NCBI GenBank assembly: GCA_035772735.1
Contig: JASDFA010000010.1
Coordinates: 91,842,001 to 91,906,000 of the forward strand
Length of the DNA: 64,000 bases
Reading direction: 5' to 3'
Source of the DNA: Datura wrightii
Taxonomy: Eukaryota; Streptophyta; Magnoliopsida; Solanales; Solanaceae
A program made the position numbers and the translations under genes. Positions 45,758 to 58,444 of this stretch are shown here, piece by piece (positions within the stretch are counted from its first letter, which is position 1; each line of letters opens with the position of its first letter). Under the pieces are notes generated by a model. The model was not told the DNA's origin. It searched no databases and saw nothing but the letters and a program-made list of their open reading frames with translations.

Positions 45758-47877
45758 TGTAATACCCATAAAGTCTCTAAAATCAGACCTCAGATTTAAA
45801 GTAGAAAACCAGTATAAAATTTGAAATCGTTCACAAGACGACACTCACCACGAGTCATGGTGAGGAAGTATGACCCATAAGAGGGATTCGTGGTTACCAT
45901 GGCTCAGTCCAGAACTTAATATAGCCTAGATACCATGAGTCATAGGATGCCTCCTGGTGACATAGGATTATTTGTACTGAAGACTCGTGAAAAGAAGTTC
46001 CAACTGTTCAATCTTGTTCCAGGAACCACGAGTGGAACCATGAATCATGATGTAATACCACGACCCATCCTGTCTGGTTGTGAGTTGGGAATAAAACACT
46101 ATTCAACCCCTCCCCAGTAATCACGGACAGAACCCATGACTGTGGTAAGGTCCCACTAGCCGTGGTGAGAATCTAGGGACTAGACGGTAATTTTTCAACC
46201 CAGCTTTCTAAGGGTGTTATGGTTATTTTCCTCTCTTTTAACTCCTAAACTTCATCATTTTGGAATATTTGGAAAGGGGATTAAAGAGAAATAGTCAACT
46301 TTCCCCTCTTATCCTCTCCTACACTCTCAGAAACATGCAATAGAAGTATCAAATCCTATCAAGCCAAGGGTAGTATTCTTCTCCAAAAGCTCTGAGATTC
46401 TAGCTTTAGCTAGGACATCTTCTTCTCTAGGTATGTGGGACTTCAACAAGAATTTCCTTTCACCCTTTTTATCCCAATTATTTTCAGAAATCCTATCAAG
46501 TTAAATTCTCGAGAAACCATGTCCTAGGATTTTCATTCAATGCATGATTTCCCTTATCTTCGCATGATTTCCCTTATCTTCTTAGTGCTTCAATATTTTA
46601 ATAATTAGTAGTGTATAATGTTCATGATTTTACTTTTAAATTGTACAAAATATTCCCATGAACTTGATATTAGCATGTTTTCCAATACTTAGCCTAATGG
46701 ATTAGCATTGTTTTTGAAAAACATGGTATTCCAAGTATATATACTTTTTCATGATTTCAATATATATGCTTTGCAGTATTATCAGTTTTGATTAGGTCTT
46801 ATAGACTCTCAGGACACTTCTAGATAAGTAGTTCTGACTTAGTCTTAGGGAATCAATTTTTGACCTATTAGTATATATATGTATGTATATATATGTACAT
46901 ATATATATGTATATATATGTACATATATATAGTGTATATGTTCAGTTGGGAGTAGTACTTAGCACTGTTTGGGCTGGGGTTCAGCGTACTCAAATTCTTA
47001 GAACTACGTGCCACCATAGGTTATTAACCCACATGGGCCTTAGTAGTGATCACAAAATCCTGCCTCTATACCCTGGCAAGGTTATTGGGTCCTATCGATG
47101 GGTGTATATATCGAACTCCACGTATAGCTTATGTGGTTATATGTCGGTTAACAAATTCTCCCACAATATAGTTATAGTCTCAGTCACAATTGCAGACTTA
47201 GCTTTTAATGCATGTGCATGACCCTTAAATCAGTTTCACTTGTATTTTCATTAATTATTTTCAAACTATCACATCATGCAAGTATTTGTACATCTCAGAT
47301 AGGGTCATCGTACTTCAGTTAAATTATGCTCCCACTTATGCTAACTTTTCAGACTTAATAGCATGTTCCATGTTTCAGTTGCGTAACCTATGTACTCAGT
47401 ATATTCTAAGTACTGACTGCATACTTTTTGTGCTGTATTTTTGTAATATAGATTTAGGTCCTCAGACTCAACCTCGTAGGTAGACACATTTCAGAGCTTG
47501 ATCAACATTTCATTGGTGAATCATCATCATTCGAGGGATAGAGATTTGTTCTTGTTAGTTATATTAGTCATACTTTTGATTTTAGATTTATTGAGTTAGC
47601 TGGGGACTTGTCCTAGAAACTCCTTTGTTAGTAGAGGATTTTCAGACAGACAGTGTATTAGTGTTTTTTAGCTGCATGACGCAATATTGATCCATCTTTT
47701 ATAAATCAACTTTTCTAATTATTTATGAAATTCTTTAAAAACTCAGATAGCTTCCGCTCAATTTTCTATTTAATTCAGACCATGTCAGCGATATGCTATG
47801 TCATGGATTAGCTTGAGGTCACTTGTGGCACGGTGTTGCATCCAGGGTGTAGCCTCGGGTCATGACAAAGATGGTAG
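45758..47877 (+). repeat. Element F 5' LTR
   Basis: The LTR is 2,120 bp, TGTAATACCCATAAAG...GGGTCATGACA. It has a palindrome-rich zone at about 45,836-46,170 (variants of CACGAGTCATGG) and an AT microsatellite at 46871-46940. Confidence 0.88.
46871..46940. repeat. AT/ATGT microsatellite
   Basis: Repeated TATATATG and TACATATA units, largely self-complementary, inside the F LTR. Confidence 0.95.
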
Positions 47878-48083
47878 CAAAACATCAAATTTAGAGTGTC
47901 CTAGTGTGTCTAAGAGTCGTATTAGGTAGAGGTTTTTCTCATAGATGTGAAGCATGCCACACTTATGAGGAAGAAGCTACGAAAAGTTTCATGAAATTTC
48001 CCTTTTTTCATGATTCTTATCATGCGATATAATATAAAAACCTAAAGTATCCTTCTAACTCGTGCACTATATGTTTACAAAAG
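47878..48083 (+). other. Element F primer site (decayed) and leader
   Basis: ATGGTAGCAAAACATC stands where TTGGTATCAGAGC is expected. The leader shares GTGTCCTAGTGTGTCTAAGA and CATGCCACACTTATGA with the D leaders. Confidence 0.7.
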
Positions 48084-49289
48084 ATGCCTCCTAGAAGAGC
48101 TAATGAAAGGAGGATAAGAATGGAGACCAGTAAGCCCAACTAACTCTAGCAGGACCTATGAACGAGAAAGTGACTCATGCTGAGTTCAGAGCTACATTTC
48201 AAATGTTACTCAGGCTATGACCAACCAGGTCAATCAGCGGGCCATTGCACCTGCTAATCCAAATTAGAATGCAGCTGCCACCAGTGTTCGGGACTTCACT
48301 CGAATGAATTCCCCGAGGTTCCATGGATCTATGGTGGATGAGGATCCACAAGACATCATTAATGAAACCTAGAACATCACTCATATCATGGGCATTACTT
48401 CGGTCGAAAGTGCAAATTTGACCGCATATCAGTTGAAGGGAATGGCCCAGACTCGGTACAGATAGTGGAAGGAGGAAAGGCGTGTTGGTGCAGGCTTAGT
48501 GGATTGAGATGAGTTTGTGATCGTGTTCTTGGATAGATTCTTTCCCCGTGAGTTGAGGAAAGCAAAGGTGGAGGAGTTCATCAAAATGAAGTATAACTCC
48601 ATGATGGTCCAATAGTATGCCCTGAAGTTCACTCAGCTTTCTAGATATGCTCCAGAGATTGTTACTGAACCTAGGGCCCGAATGACCAAGTTTATTTTGG
48701 GTGTTTCAAAGTTAGTGGTCAAGGATTATAGGACCACTATGCAAATCAGTGACATGGATAACTCCCGACTTATGATCCATGTATAATAAATTGAGAAGGA
48801 GAAACTGAAGGAATGGAAAATAGAGAATAAGAGGGCTAGAACAAGACATTTTAACTATTCTCAAAAGAGGTCGGGCAGTGGAAGTTGCTCATATCATCAC
48901 CAGAAGTCTTTTGCTCCAGTACCTTCTTCAGCTAGTGCTCTTTCTCCCAAACCTTGTGCTGATCTGAAAGATTGAGCACCTAACTCTAAGTATTAGAGCA
49001 ATATTTCTAGTAGCCACACTTTTTCAGCATGTACTAAGTGTGGAAAGAATCAACAAGGGGAGTGTCGTCTTAGAAAAGAAGGTTGTTGTGGATATAGCCA
49101 ACAAGGTCATAGGTTGAGAGATTACCCTTTAGCTGGACATGGAAAGACTCAGTGCACTACTTTAGCAGCCCCTTCAGGCGCCCAACTCAGCATGGTACTA
49201 CTTCTGGTACAGGCAGTAGTTAGTGCCAGAACCGCACTTATGCCTTTTCATCTTGTCAGGATCAGGAGAACTCGCCCTATGTATTCACT
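48084..49289 (+). pseudogene. Element F gag
   Basis: It starts MPPRRANERR at 48084. Gag-core matches are FRATFQMLL near 48,185, MNSPRFHGSMVDEDPQDI near 48,304 and FLDRFFPRELRKAKVEEF near 48,530. A CTKCGKNQQGEC pair and a CGYSQQGHRLRDYPL knuckle, its last Cys lost, lie near 49,030-49,130. Stops interrupt it repeatedly, as early as codon 20. It is related to gag of G (same MPPR start) and D. Confidence 0.85.
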
Positions 49290-50987
49290 AGTACGTTACG
49301 AGCCTTTCAGCTTAATATTTATGCATTATTAGATCTAGGAGCCACACACTCTTTTGTGACTCATTATATTGCAGTAATTTTTGATGTTAGTCCAGAAATT
49401 CTCTCAGAATCCTTCCCTATCTCTACTCCTATTGGTGAGTCAGTTATATCTAGTCGGGTATACAAAAATTGCGTAGTCACAATTTTATAGGAAGTTACCA
49501 TAATTGATTTAGAGTTAGATATGATTAATTTCGATAGTGTTCTTGGAATAGACTAGTTGCACTCCTGTTATGCCTCAATCGACTATAGAAACAGAGCCGT
49601 TAGGTTTCAGTTTCCTAATGAACCATAATTGGAATAGAAGGGTAGTACCTCAGCGCATATAGGTCGATTTGTCTCTTACCTTAAGTCCAGGAAAATGATT
49701 TCTAAGAGTTATATCCATCATCTAGTTTTGTTTAGGTATCCTAGTTTTGAAGCTCTATCCGTTCAGTCATATATAGTCGTAAATGAGCTTCCAGAAGTGT
49801 TTCCTGAAGATCTTTCAAGAGTCTCTCCTAAATGGAAAATTGAATTCGGCATGGAGCATCTTCGAAATGCTCAACCTATCTTCATTCATCCATATATAAT
49901 TGCTCCAACTAAGCTCAAGAAATTGAAAAATCAACTGAAAGACCTCTTAGACAAAAGTTTCATCAGACCCAGCATCTCTCCATAGGGTGCTCTAGTTCTT
50001 TTCATGCGTAAGAAGGATGGTTCACTCAGGATGTTCATTGATTACTGTCAGTTGGACAAACTCATAGTCAAGAATAAATATCATATTCCCAGGATTGAAG
50101 ACTTATTTCATCAATTTTAGGATGCTAGCTGCTTTTCAAAGATAGACCTTAGATCCGGCTATCATCAGATCAGAGTTAGAGAATATGACATCCCAAAGAC
50201 AACCTTTAGGACTTGGTATGGTTACTAAGAATTTTTTGTTATGTCTCTTTGGATTAATGAATGTTCCTGTAGCTTTTATGGACTTGATGAACAAGGTGTT
50301 CAAATAGTATTTAGACATGTTCATCATCGTCTTTATAGATGACATCCTTGTCTATTCCCAGAGTGAGGATGAACATGCGGACTGTTTGAGGATCATTTTG
50401 CAAACTCTCAAGGATCACCAATTGTTCACTAAGTTCAGCAAGTGTGAATTCTTGTTGAAATCAATAGCATTCCTTGGTCATCTCATCTCTAACGAGGGCA
50501 TTCAAGTTGATCCTTAAAGGATCAAAGTAGTTAAGAACTGGCCTAGACCCACCTTTCCATCAGAAATTCAGAGTTTCTGGGTTTAGCCGGTTACTATAGA
50601 TGGTTTTTGGAAGGTTTTTCCTCTATTGGTTCCCCTATGTCTAGATTGACCTAGAAGAATGTCAAATTTCAGCGATCCAAAGCTTGCATGAAGATTTTTC
50701 AGGAGTTGAAAATTCGACTCACTTCTGCTCCAATTTTTACTCTACTAGAGGGTTTTATTGGGTTCATGATTTATTGTGATGCCTCCAGAGTTGGCCTTGG
50801 TTGCATGCTGATACAACATGATAAGGTGATAGACTATGCTTCTAGACAACTCAAGGCTTATGAAAAGAATTATCCAACTCATGATCTTGAACTGGCAGCT
50901 GCAGCTTTTTGCCTTAAAGATTCAGAGGCATTACCTCTATGGTGTTTATGTAGATGGGTTTACTAACCAAAAAAGCCTCCAGTATGT
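49290..50987 (+). pseudogene. Element F protease, RT and partial RNase H
   Basis: The protease active site reads LLDLGATHSFVT near 49,327 (Pro to Leu beside the catalytic Asp). The protease-RT linker is at 49695-49985. The RT palm follows to 50517, with FSKIDLRSGYHQIRV near 50,137 and an intact FIDDILVYSQS near 50,335. RNase H is at 50688-50966 (IYCDASRVGLGCML, HDLELAAA) and ends after KSLQYV, where the next insertion begins. Many stops replace Trp and Gln codons. No integrase is in the window. Confidence 0.9.
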
Positions 50988-52004
50988 TGTCACGCCCCGA
51001 GTCTACACCCTGGACACCAATCGACACTTGGACCATATAGTGATCTAAGTGAACCCTTAGCTTAGCTTACTATTAGCTGAGAATACAATAAAGTATAGAG
51101 GAAATAATAACTGTATGGGCTCAATAAAATAAACTAAGATTTTTATTAACTGAAACTAAAATCAATGTTATAAAGTAACATTATTAACTCAACTCTAACT
51201 CTATCTATGAAGCCTCTATAATTGAAGAATAGATGCTGGGACAAAGCTCCAATGACTACTTTAAGCTCTATAAACTAAAATAACTCAGTAACTGAAACTC
51301 TACGAAAATAGGAGGCCTCACCAACTTCTGAATGAGCGTGAGATGCTAGCGAAACATCTGTTGTTGATCCTATCTACCTAAATCTGCATCATAATAAGAT
51401 GCAGCGCCAAAATGACATCAATACATGGAATATATAGTATGTAATAAGGTTGAATGAAACAACATTTAGAAAGAATATCTTAATTGAAGGAATAACTAAA
51501 TGAATAAACATGATTGAAACTGAAGCTCTGAATGATGCTTACAACACGATATGATTAATGAGTAAAACAGTTTATGCAATAGAATTCATGTATCAAAAAT
51601 CATGTGTAAATATATGTGCAAGTAATGTATATCATAATAGGCTGGGAGTTTATCATAATCGACACCTTCATGAATGGGCACATGATATCCAACTATCTCA
51701 CTCAAGTTGGCAGAGCCGTCCAAAGGCTTGTCAGAGCAGAGAATGATCATAATCCTGGATCCATAACATCGATTCCTTTCCAGGGACTATCTTATTTATA
51801 ATATTATCATCTAACTAATATCCAACTATCTGGTTGTGACACTGACGACCTCTAACATACCTGGTCCTTAAAGAGTAACAAATGCACGAGTAGGCTCCTA
51901 ATAATCTTGGCTACCTATAAACATCAAATTTGGAAAAGCCTCTATTTCATCATAGCTCATGGAATAGATTTTTCCTTGAGTAGTAGCATCTAACAATATC
52001 TTGT
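50988..52004 (-). repeat. Minus-strand D/G-like LTR start plus unassigned tail (X)
   Basis: The plus strand reads TGTCACGCCCCGAG at 50988, the reverse of a chromovirus LTR end. D-like LTR sequence in minus orientation follows to about 51,840 (for example CTCACTCAAGTTGGCAGAGC near 51,698). The last ~160 bp before 52005 are not recognised. The LTR is incomplete, so this is a deletion derivative or part of a rearranged minus element together with Y. Confidence 0.7.
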
Positions 52005-52822
52005 TGTCACGCCCCGAATCTATACCCTGGATGAGATACGGTACTTGGAGTCACAAGTAAACCCAAGTCAACCTATGGTCTATCATAACACTGACAGTCT
52101 GAGTAAAAACATAGTGGAAGCTTTGAAAATAATAAAACCATTTATGACAAAGAACTAAATCATAAAGTTTTAATACATCTGAAAACAAAACTGGAATTCT
52201 GGATCTGTGTCTGTGTCTGAAAGCCATCTATCTGATGAGTTGCTGGGATAAGCCCCCATCTAACTCTAAGTCTAACTGAAAGAAATATAACTAAAGAAAA
52301 ATAATCATTGTCCTCCAAAGATGAGGACTCACCACTAGTGCAGCTGAAAACTCCTGTACAAGATCTGCTAATGGTGTTGAGACCGAGAATATGTAGTTGT
52401 ATCATAAAATGATACAACATAAAAGGTATGCATCAGTACTTTGAATGTATTGAGTAAGTAGGATAAAAGATAACAGGGAGAACAACATAACTAAACTATA
52501 ATGACATGCAATGACCAACTGAAATGCTAAAACTGAACAAATTGAAATACACTAAGATGGTCAAAATGAACCTGTCTGATGGTCAAAGACGTGCCCTAAA
52601 TCTGAGATACTGATCTGAACTACTATACTGAACTGAGTAATTTGAAATTGTTCTTAGCTGAGTTAACTGAGTTTAAATTGACTAGTGGGAGAGTCTATAA
52701 CTGACATATAACCACGTGAACTAGACGTGGAGTTCGATGTATACACCCCATTTATAGGACCTAATATATCTTTCCAGGGTATAAAGGCATGAACTGGGTG
52801 ATCACAAGTCAGGGGCCATAAG
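52005..52822 (-). repeat. Minus-strand G-family LTR fragment, cut by G (Y)
   Basis: It begins with a second TGTCACGCCCCGAATC. It is the reverse complement of the G LTR 3' part (for example 52,680-52,800 against 54,570-54,710). It is broken at 52823 by element G; ATAAG (52818-52822) would be the left target duplication of G. Confidence 0.85.
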
Positions 52823-53290
52823 TGTAATACCCCCAAAACTCAAAATCTAATTCTGGGACTTAAATCAGAAAATTTGGAAAAGCTGCAGAAATGCTACAGG
52901 ACGATTTACCTAGCGAGTCGTTGTCAGACCCAAAGAATCATTAGGTTAGTCGTGAGAAGAAGGAGTAAGTATTGGAAATAAGAAGAAGTGCATCCAACGA
53001 GAGACTTCACGAGTCGTGGTCACTGACTATGGCCAGTTAAGTCACTCGTGGTCAGGCCTGGGTCGAGGAATTTATAAGTTTGTCAGTGTACTTGACGGGT
53101 GGGAACAACGAGTCTGGTCACCGATAATGACTCGTTACGTCCCCCGTTGCCAGCCCTAATTAGTTTATGGCCAGTGCACCTAATGAGTGTCACAACGAGT
53201 CGTCATCAGTGGTAACGACTCGTTGGGTGACTCATTACCAAAATTAGCATTTAATCTTCAGGTGTGAGACAGTGTGGTCCATGACCTGGT

Positions 53291-53350
53291 GACAACAAGT
53301 CGTGGTCAGTGACAACGAGTCGTGGTCAGTGACAACGAGTCGTGGTCAGT
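53291..53350 (+). repeat. Three tandem 20-bp units
   Basis: The unit is GACAACGAGTCGTGGTCAGT. Copies 2 and 3 are identical and copy 1 differs at one base. Each contains the ACGAGTCGT palindrome seen singly in related LTRs. Confidence 0.95.
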
Positions 53351-55249
53351 GACCATGACTCATTAGGCCCCTTGTTAGGGTCACCTAGCAGATTTTCCCA
53401 GTGAATTTCTAAGGGATATTTAATAATTTTCTACTCTCCCAAGCTTAAAGCTACAACATTTTAGTAATAATTTTAGACCTTTTAGTGGGGAAAATGGTTC
53501 ATTCCTCATTCCCACTCTCAGTTTTCAGAAAAATCACCATAAATTCTCCTCTCAAGAGCCCTCCAAGTAAGACTAGGGCTTCTCATCTCTTGCAGCAGTT
53601 CAAGCTTCTTCTCCGGAAGGATTTTAGTCAGGTATGTGGGAATTCAACAAGGGAATTGTCCTTCCCTTGTGTCCCCCAAGACCTCCCATAATTTCCCTAT
53701 CAGATTAGCCTTGAGATTTTCGAATATGAAGAGATTTCACATTGTTTTCTGTTAATTTCAATTGAGTTATTATCCATGTTTATTATTCATATGATACTCA
53801 TTGGTTCCTAAGGAAATTGTTGATGTTCTTGCCAAAGGGAATTTAAACCCTAAATTTTCAAGTAAAGGCTATTTGTGTATTAAATTCTGTCTAGTTTGTG
53901 AAGTACATTTTGGGATGAATTTCCTAGTAATTCTCATTATATATGCGTTGAGCAATTATTCCATTGATAAGAATGATTTTAGCCTTGTTGAATGAGATTT
54001 CTTTAATTTTTGAGATTTTGCTATATTATGGAATTCCCGTGTTTTTGGAATGAGTTGAGTTCTCTATTAGCTGCTTAGTAATTCAGTTCAGTAGAATGTA
54101 GAACCTCTTCAGAACTATTCAAAAATTTTCAACAGATCAATTTGACTCCAGTCTTTTCTTGAGGTGTCAGTGGTGCCTCCCAGTTATCAGAATCAGACTC
54201 AGAATATAGTTTTTGGTCCATTAGGCGATCATGACATTTTATATATATAGCTCTGACCAGCCCGAGGACCCCGGTTCAGTTTACAGTTTGTTCTTAGACG
54301 GTTACGATGCTTCCAGATAAGAATCTCTGACCAGTCCAGAACCTAATTTTAGAATCTAGTCCAATAAGAATCTCAGGGTACTTTTAGTTATATGTCCCTT
54401 ACTAGTCTTTGACCCAGTTTCGAGCAATCAACCTAGTAGATCAGTATAGGTTTCCAGTGGGAGTAGGACTTAGTACCGAGCGGGCCGGGGTTCCAGCACA
54501 CCCAGTTTTCTAGAATTACGTTGCCAACGTAGGTTATAGTATTACTTAGCCTGATTGTCCCCAGAATTTTGTGATCACCCAGTTCATGCCTTTATACCTT
54601 GGCAAGGTATATTGGGTCCTATCGGTGGGGTGTATACATCGAACTCCACATCTAGCTCACGTGGTTAAATGCCGGTTATAGACTCTCCCACTAGTCAGTT
54701 CAGTTCAGTCTCAGTTTTTGACAGTTTAGTTCAGTTCAGATCAGTTCAATGTGGCCTCTCATGCTCAGTAATTCAAACTTAGGGAATGTCTTTGACCATC
54801 AGATAGGGTTATCTTGACTATTTCAGTTTACATCAGTAGCTCAGTTCAGCTTACCTGTTGGTCATTGCGTTTCATTTCAGTTCAGACTTTATATTCAAAT
54901 ATGTTTTCCCCCACTTACTCAGTACATTCAAAGTACTGACACATACTTTTATATTATATCATTTCATGATACAACTGTAGGTTCCCAGACTTAGCATCAT
55001 TAGCTGTTGCGCTTCCTCTTCCGCTGCAGCCGAAGTGTGAGTCCTCATCATTCGAGGGCCTTGTTTTACTTTCTTTCAGTTGATTTATTATTTTTAGTTA
55101 GACGTAGAGTTATCTGGGGGCTTGTCCCAGCAACTCATCAGTTAGAAGGCTTTCAGACATAGAGTTAATTTCATATTTCAAATGTTTTAAATTTTAATGT
55201 TTTCTTCTGGTTTATTTTCTCAAATGCTCTTATGCTATTATTTCAAAGC

Positions 55250-55251
<2 letters not shown>

Positions 55252-55282
<31 letters not shown>
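55252..55282. repeat. (CT)n microsatellite
   Basis: About 15 CT units, followed by an AT-rich run, within the U5 end of the G LTR. Confidence 0.95.
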
Positions 55283-55286
<4 letters not shown>

Positions 55287-55407
55287 ATATATATTTATAT
55301 ATTGTTTTACTTAGAATTCCAGTGTATGATAGACCAGGGGTTGACTTGGGGTCACTTATGACTTCAAGTACCGTGTTACATCCAGGGTGTAGTCTCGGGG
55401 CGTGAAA

Positions 55408-55627
55408 AACTTGGTATCAGAGCACTAGGTTTAGAATATCCTCAAAAAGTCTGAAAGATGCACCGGGTAGAGTCCTTTTCATAGGTTTGAAGCGCACCAC
55501 ACTTATAACGAGGAAGCTATAAGATGTTATTAGCAAAACTACCTTTTGTTCATACTCTTTATCGTGTGTTAAAGTTCATTTCATGAAACAAACTTCTAAC
55601 TCGTGCTCTATTTCATTTCAGTGAATC
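55408..55627 (+). other. Element G primer-binding site and leader
   Basis: TTGGTATCAGAGC directly after the LTR is an intact initiator-Met tRNA primer site. The leader resembles those of D and F. Confidence 0.9.
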
Positions 55628-56829
55628 ATGCCTCCTAGAAGTGGTAATGGAAGAAGGGCCAGTAATGCCAATAGACCTTCCCCACCAGGCCTGACAGCCC
55701 CTCAAGATGATTCAGTATCTACCGCTGAATTCAGGGCAGCTGTTCAACTGCTGGCTCAAACAGTCACCAACCAAGTGAACCAGCAAGTTGTACTGTGGAA
55801 CACCAACGGGTCCGCAGCAGCTGCGAGGGTGCGGGAGTTTACCTGTATGAACCCTCCATCTTTTCAGGGATCCAAAGTAGTGGAGGATCCCCAGGAGTTC
55901 GTGGATGAGATCAGAAAGATCACCCGTATTATGAGTGTTATCTCTTCTGAGAGTGCTGACTTGGTTGCCTACCTGTTAAAAGGGGTAACTCAGGTCTGGT
56001 ATGAACAGTGGAAGGAGGGGCAACCAGCGAGAGTAGGACAAGTGGAGTGGGAGGAGTTTCACACAGCTTTATTGGATAGGTTTTTCCCTCAGGAGCTGAG
56101 TGAGGCAAAGAGGATGAAGTTTATGAATTTGCGACAGGGCAACAGGACTATGGAGTAGTATGCTCTGGAGTTTACTGGGTTGTCTAAGTACGCTCAAGAG
56201 ATGGTAGCCGAGCCAAGGGCTCACATGTTGAAGTTTGTGAACAAGGTGTCAAATCTGGTCCTCAAGAAGTGCAAGACAATGATGTTGATTAAAGACATGG
56301 ATCTCTCCATCTTGATTGTCTATGCCTAGTAGATTAAGGCTGAAAAGCTAAAGGATATAGAGAGAAAGAATAAATGGGCAAGGACTGACCAATCAGATTT
56401 TGGCCATTAGAGATCTAGCGGTAGTAGCCTCCCACCGCAGCAGCAGAGAGCCCCAGCACCCAGTTCAGCCAGCGCCCCAACCTTTCGGTCCCACCAGGAT
56501 CGGAGGGGTGGGTAATTTGGCACTTAGTCTCAGGCACCACATTAATGGGAACAAGTATCCAGCTTGTCCCAAGTGTGGTAGGAACCACCCGGGAGGGTGC
56601 CTTCAGGGTCGAGAGGGCTATTTTGGTTGTGGAAAGCTTGGACATCGGCTAAGGGAGTGCCTATCAGCTGGGCGAGGGAGACCACAATCTACCACATCAT
56701 CAGCTCCAGTAGGTCAACCAGCCCAGTAGGCTAACACATCAGGTACAGATGGCGGTCAACGCAAAAATCATTTCTATGCTCTATCTTCCTGTTAGGATCA
56801 GGAAAGCTCATGTGACGTAGTTATTGGTA
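55628..56829 (+). pseudogene. Element G gag
   Basis: It is open for 176 codons from the ATG at 55628 (MPPRSGNGRRASN), through the gag core (MNPPSFQGSKVVEDPQEFVD; WEEFHTALLDRFFPQELSE), to a TAG at 56156 that replaces a Gln codon. A second open stretch at 56400-56729 has a CPKCGRNHPGGC pair and the knuckle YFGCGKLGHRLREC (first Cys lost). Gag forms the particle and binds RNA. It is truncated but the best-preserved gag of this subfamily in the window. Confidence 0.9.
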
Positions 56830-58444
56830 TGTTACGTCTCTTCCATCTAGAAATGTATTCCCTCTTAGATCCAGGAGCTACTCTCTCATTTGTGACTCCC
56901 TATATAGCAATCCAGTTCAACATCAGTCTAGAGACCCTCTCAGAACCATTCTCAGTCTCCACCCCAGTTGGCGAGTCAGTTAGAGCCTAGCCGGGTGTAT
57001 AGAAACTGCCCAGTCTCAATCTTGAGTAAAGTTATTCTAGCTGCTTGTAGAGTTAGAAATGGTCGATTTTGACCTCATTCTCGGCATGGATTGGTTACAC
57101 TTCTGCTATGCCTCAATCGATTGTAGAACTAGATTTGTCAAGTTTTAGTTTCCGAATGAACCAGTGTTAGAATGGACGGGCGGTAGTTCAACGCCTAAGG
57201 GTAGGTTTATTTCCTACCTTAAGGCCCAAAAACTCATCTCCAAGGGGTGTATGTATCATCTAGTTCGGGTCAAGGATTCAAACTCTATGACCCCGACTAT
57301 CCAGTCAGTTTCAATGGTCAGTGAGTTCCCAGATATATTTCCTGAGGATCTTCCCAAAGTTCCCCCCTAAATGGGAAATAGACTTCGGAATAGACCTCCT
57401 CCCAAATACTTAACCCATCTCCATCCCTCCTTACAAAATAACTCCAGCTGAGCTTAAGGAGCTGAAGGAGCAGTTAAAGGATCTTCTTGATAAGGGTTTT
57501 ATCAGACCCAACATCTCTCCCTAGGGTGCTCCAGTGTTATTCGTGCGTAAGAAAGATGGTACCCTCAAAATTTGCAAAGATTACCGTCAGCTGAACAAGG
57601 TCACAGTTAAGAAAAAGTACCCTCTATCCAGAATTGACGATCTATTTCACCAACTTCAGGGAGCCAGTTGTTTCTCCGAGATCGATCTTATTTCAGGGTA
57701 CCATCAACTAAGGGTTAGGGAGTGTGACATATCAAAAACAACATTCAGAACTCGGTATGGACACTACGAGTTTGTGGTGATGTCCTTTGGGTTAACAAAT
57801 GCCCAAACAACTTTCATGGATTTAATGAACAGATTCTTCAAGCAGTATCTAGATGTTCGTCATTATATTTATCGACGACATTCTAGTATACTCTAGAAAT
57901 GAGGAAGAGCATGCCAATCACCTAATACTAGCATTATAGACACTCAGAGACCGCCAGTTATTCACCAAGTTTAGTAAGTGAGAATTTTGGTTAAATTTCG
58001 TGACTTTCTTAGGTCATGTGGTCTTCGGTGAAGGGATACAAGTAGATCCTCATAAGATAACAACAGTGAAGGATTGGCCCAGACCTACCTCTCCTACTGA
58101 AACCAGGAGTTTTCTGCACTTAGCAGGTTATTACCGACAGTTTATGGAAGGTTTCTCCGTAGCATCTCCTCTGACCAAGTTAACCCAGAAGAAGGTGAAA
58201 TTCTAGTGGTCGGACGAGTGTGTGAAGAGTTTCTAGGAGTCAAAGAATCGACTCACTATTGCTTTAATTCTAACCTTGCCAGAAGGAACAGATGGATTGG
58301 TGTTTATTGTGGTGCCTCCAGAGTAGGAATTGATTGTGTTCTAATGCAACAGGGCGAAGTGATAGCATACGCCTCCAGACAGTTCAAAGTTCATGAGAAG
58401 AATTATCAAACTCATGACCTGGAGTTGGCAGCGGTGGTGTTTGC
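56830..58444 (+). pseudogene. Element G protease, RT and partial RNase H
   Basis: The protease active site is SLLDPGATLSFVTPY near 56,861. The linker with WTGGSSTPKGRFISYLKA is open at 57164-57370. RT is open at 57534-57896 (FVRKKDGTLKICKDYRQLNK, FSEIDLISGYHQL, SFGLTNAQ). A small frameshift near 57,858 puts the catalytic FIDDILVYS in another frame. RNase H is at about 58,000-58,444 (FLHLAGYYRQF, VYCGAS in place of VYCDAS, HDLELAAVV), broken by element H. The Asp to Gly change removes a catalytic residue. Confidence 0.9.

Larger units (their letters stand above)
45758..50987 (+). mobile_element. Element F: plus-strand chromovirus, 5' part up to RNase H
   Basis: It runs LTR, decayed primer site, gag, protease, RT and RNase H, and is then interrupted at 50988 by minus-strand LTR sequence. 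AATAG (45753-45757) would be its left target duplication; the right one is outside the window. Its LTR and proteins are related to D and G, and it is old by the number of stops. Confidence 0.88.
52823..55407 (+). repeat. Element G 5' LTR
   Basis: The LTR is 2,585 bp, starts TGTAATACCCCC and ends CGGGGCGTGAAA, the expected CA mutated to AA. It contains palindrome-rich DNA (about 52,910-53,370), a 20-bp triplicate (53291-53350) and a CT microsatellite (55252-55282). Confidence 0.9.
52823..58444 (+). mobile_element. Element G: plus-strand chromovirus, 5' part up to RNase H
   Basis: It runs LTR, primer site, gag, protease, RT and RNase H, interrupted at 58445 by element H. It is better preserved than F and closely related to it. 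Integrase and the 3' LTR are outside the window, beyond H. Confidence 0.92.

Noticed and set aside
53291..53350. Possible CRISPR-like array
   Set aside because: Three directly adjacent 20-bp units without spacers, inside a plant LTR; it is a tandem repeat.
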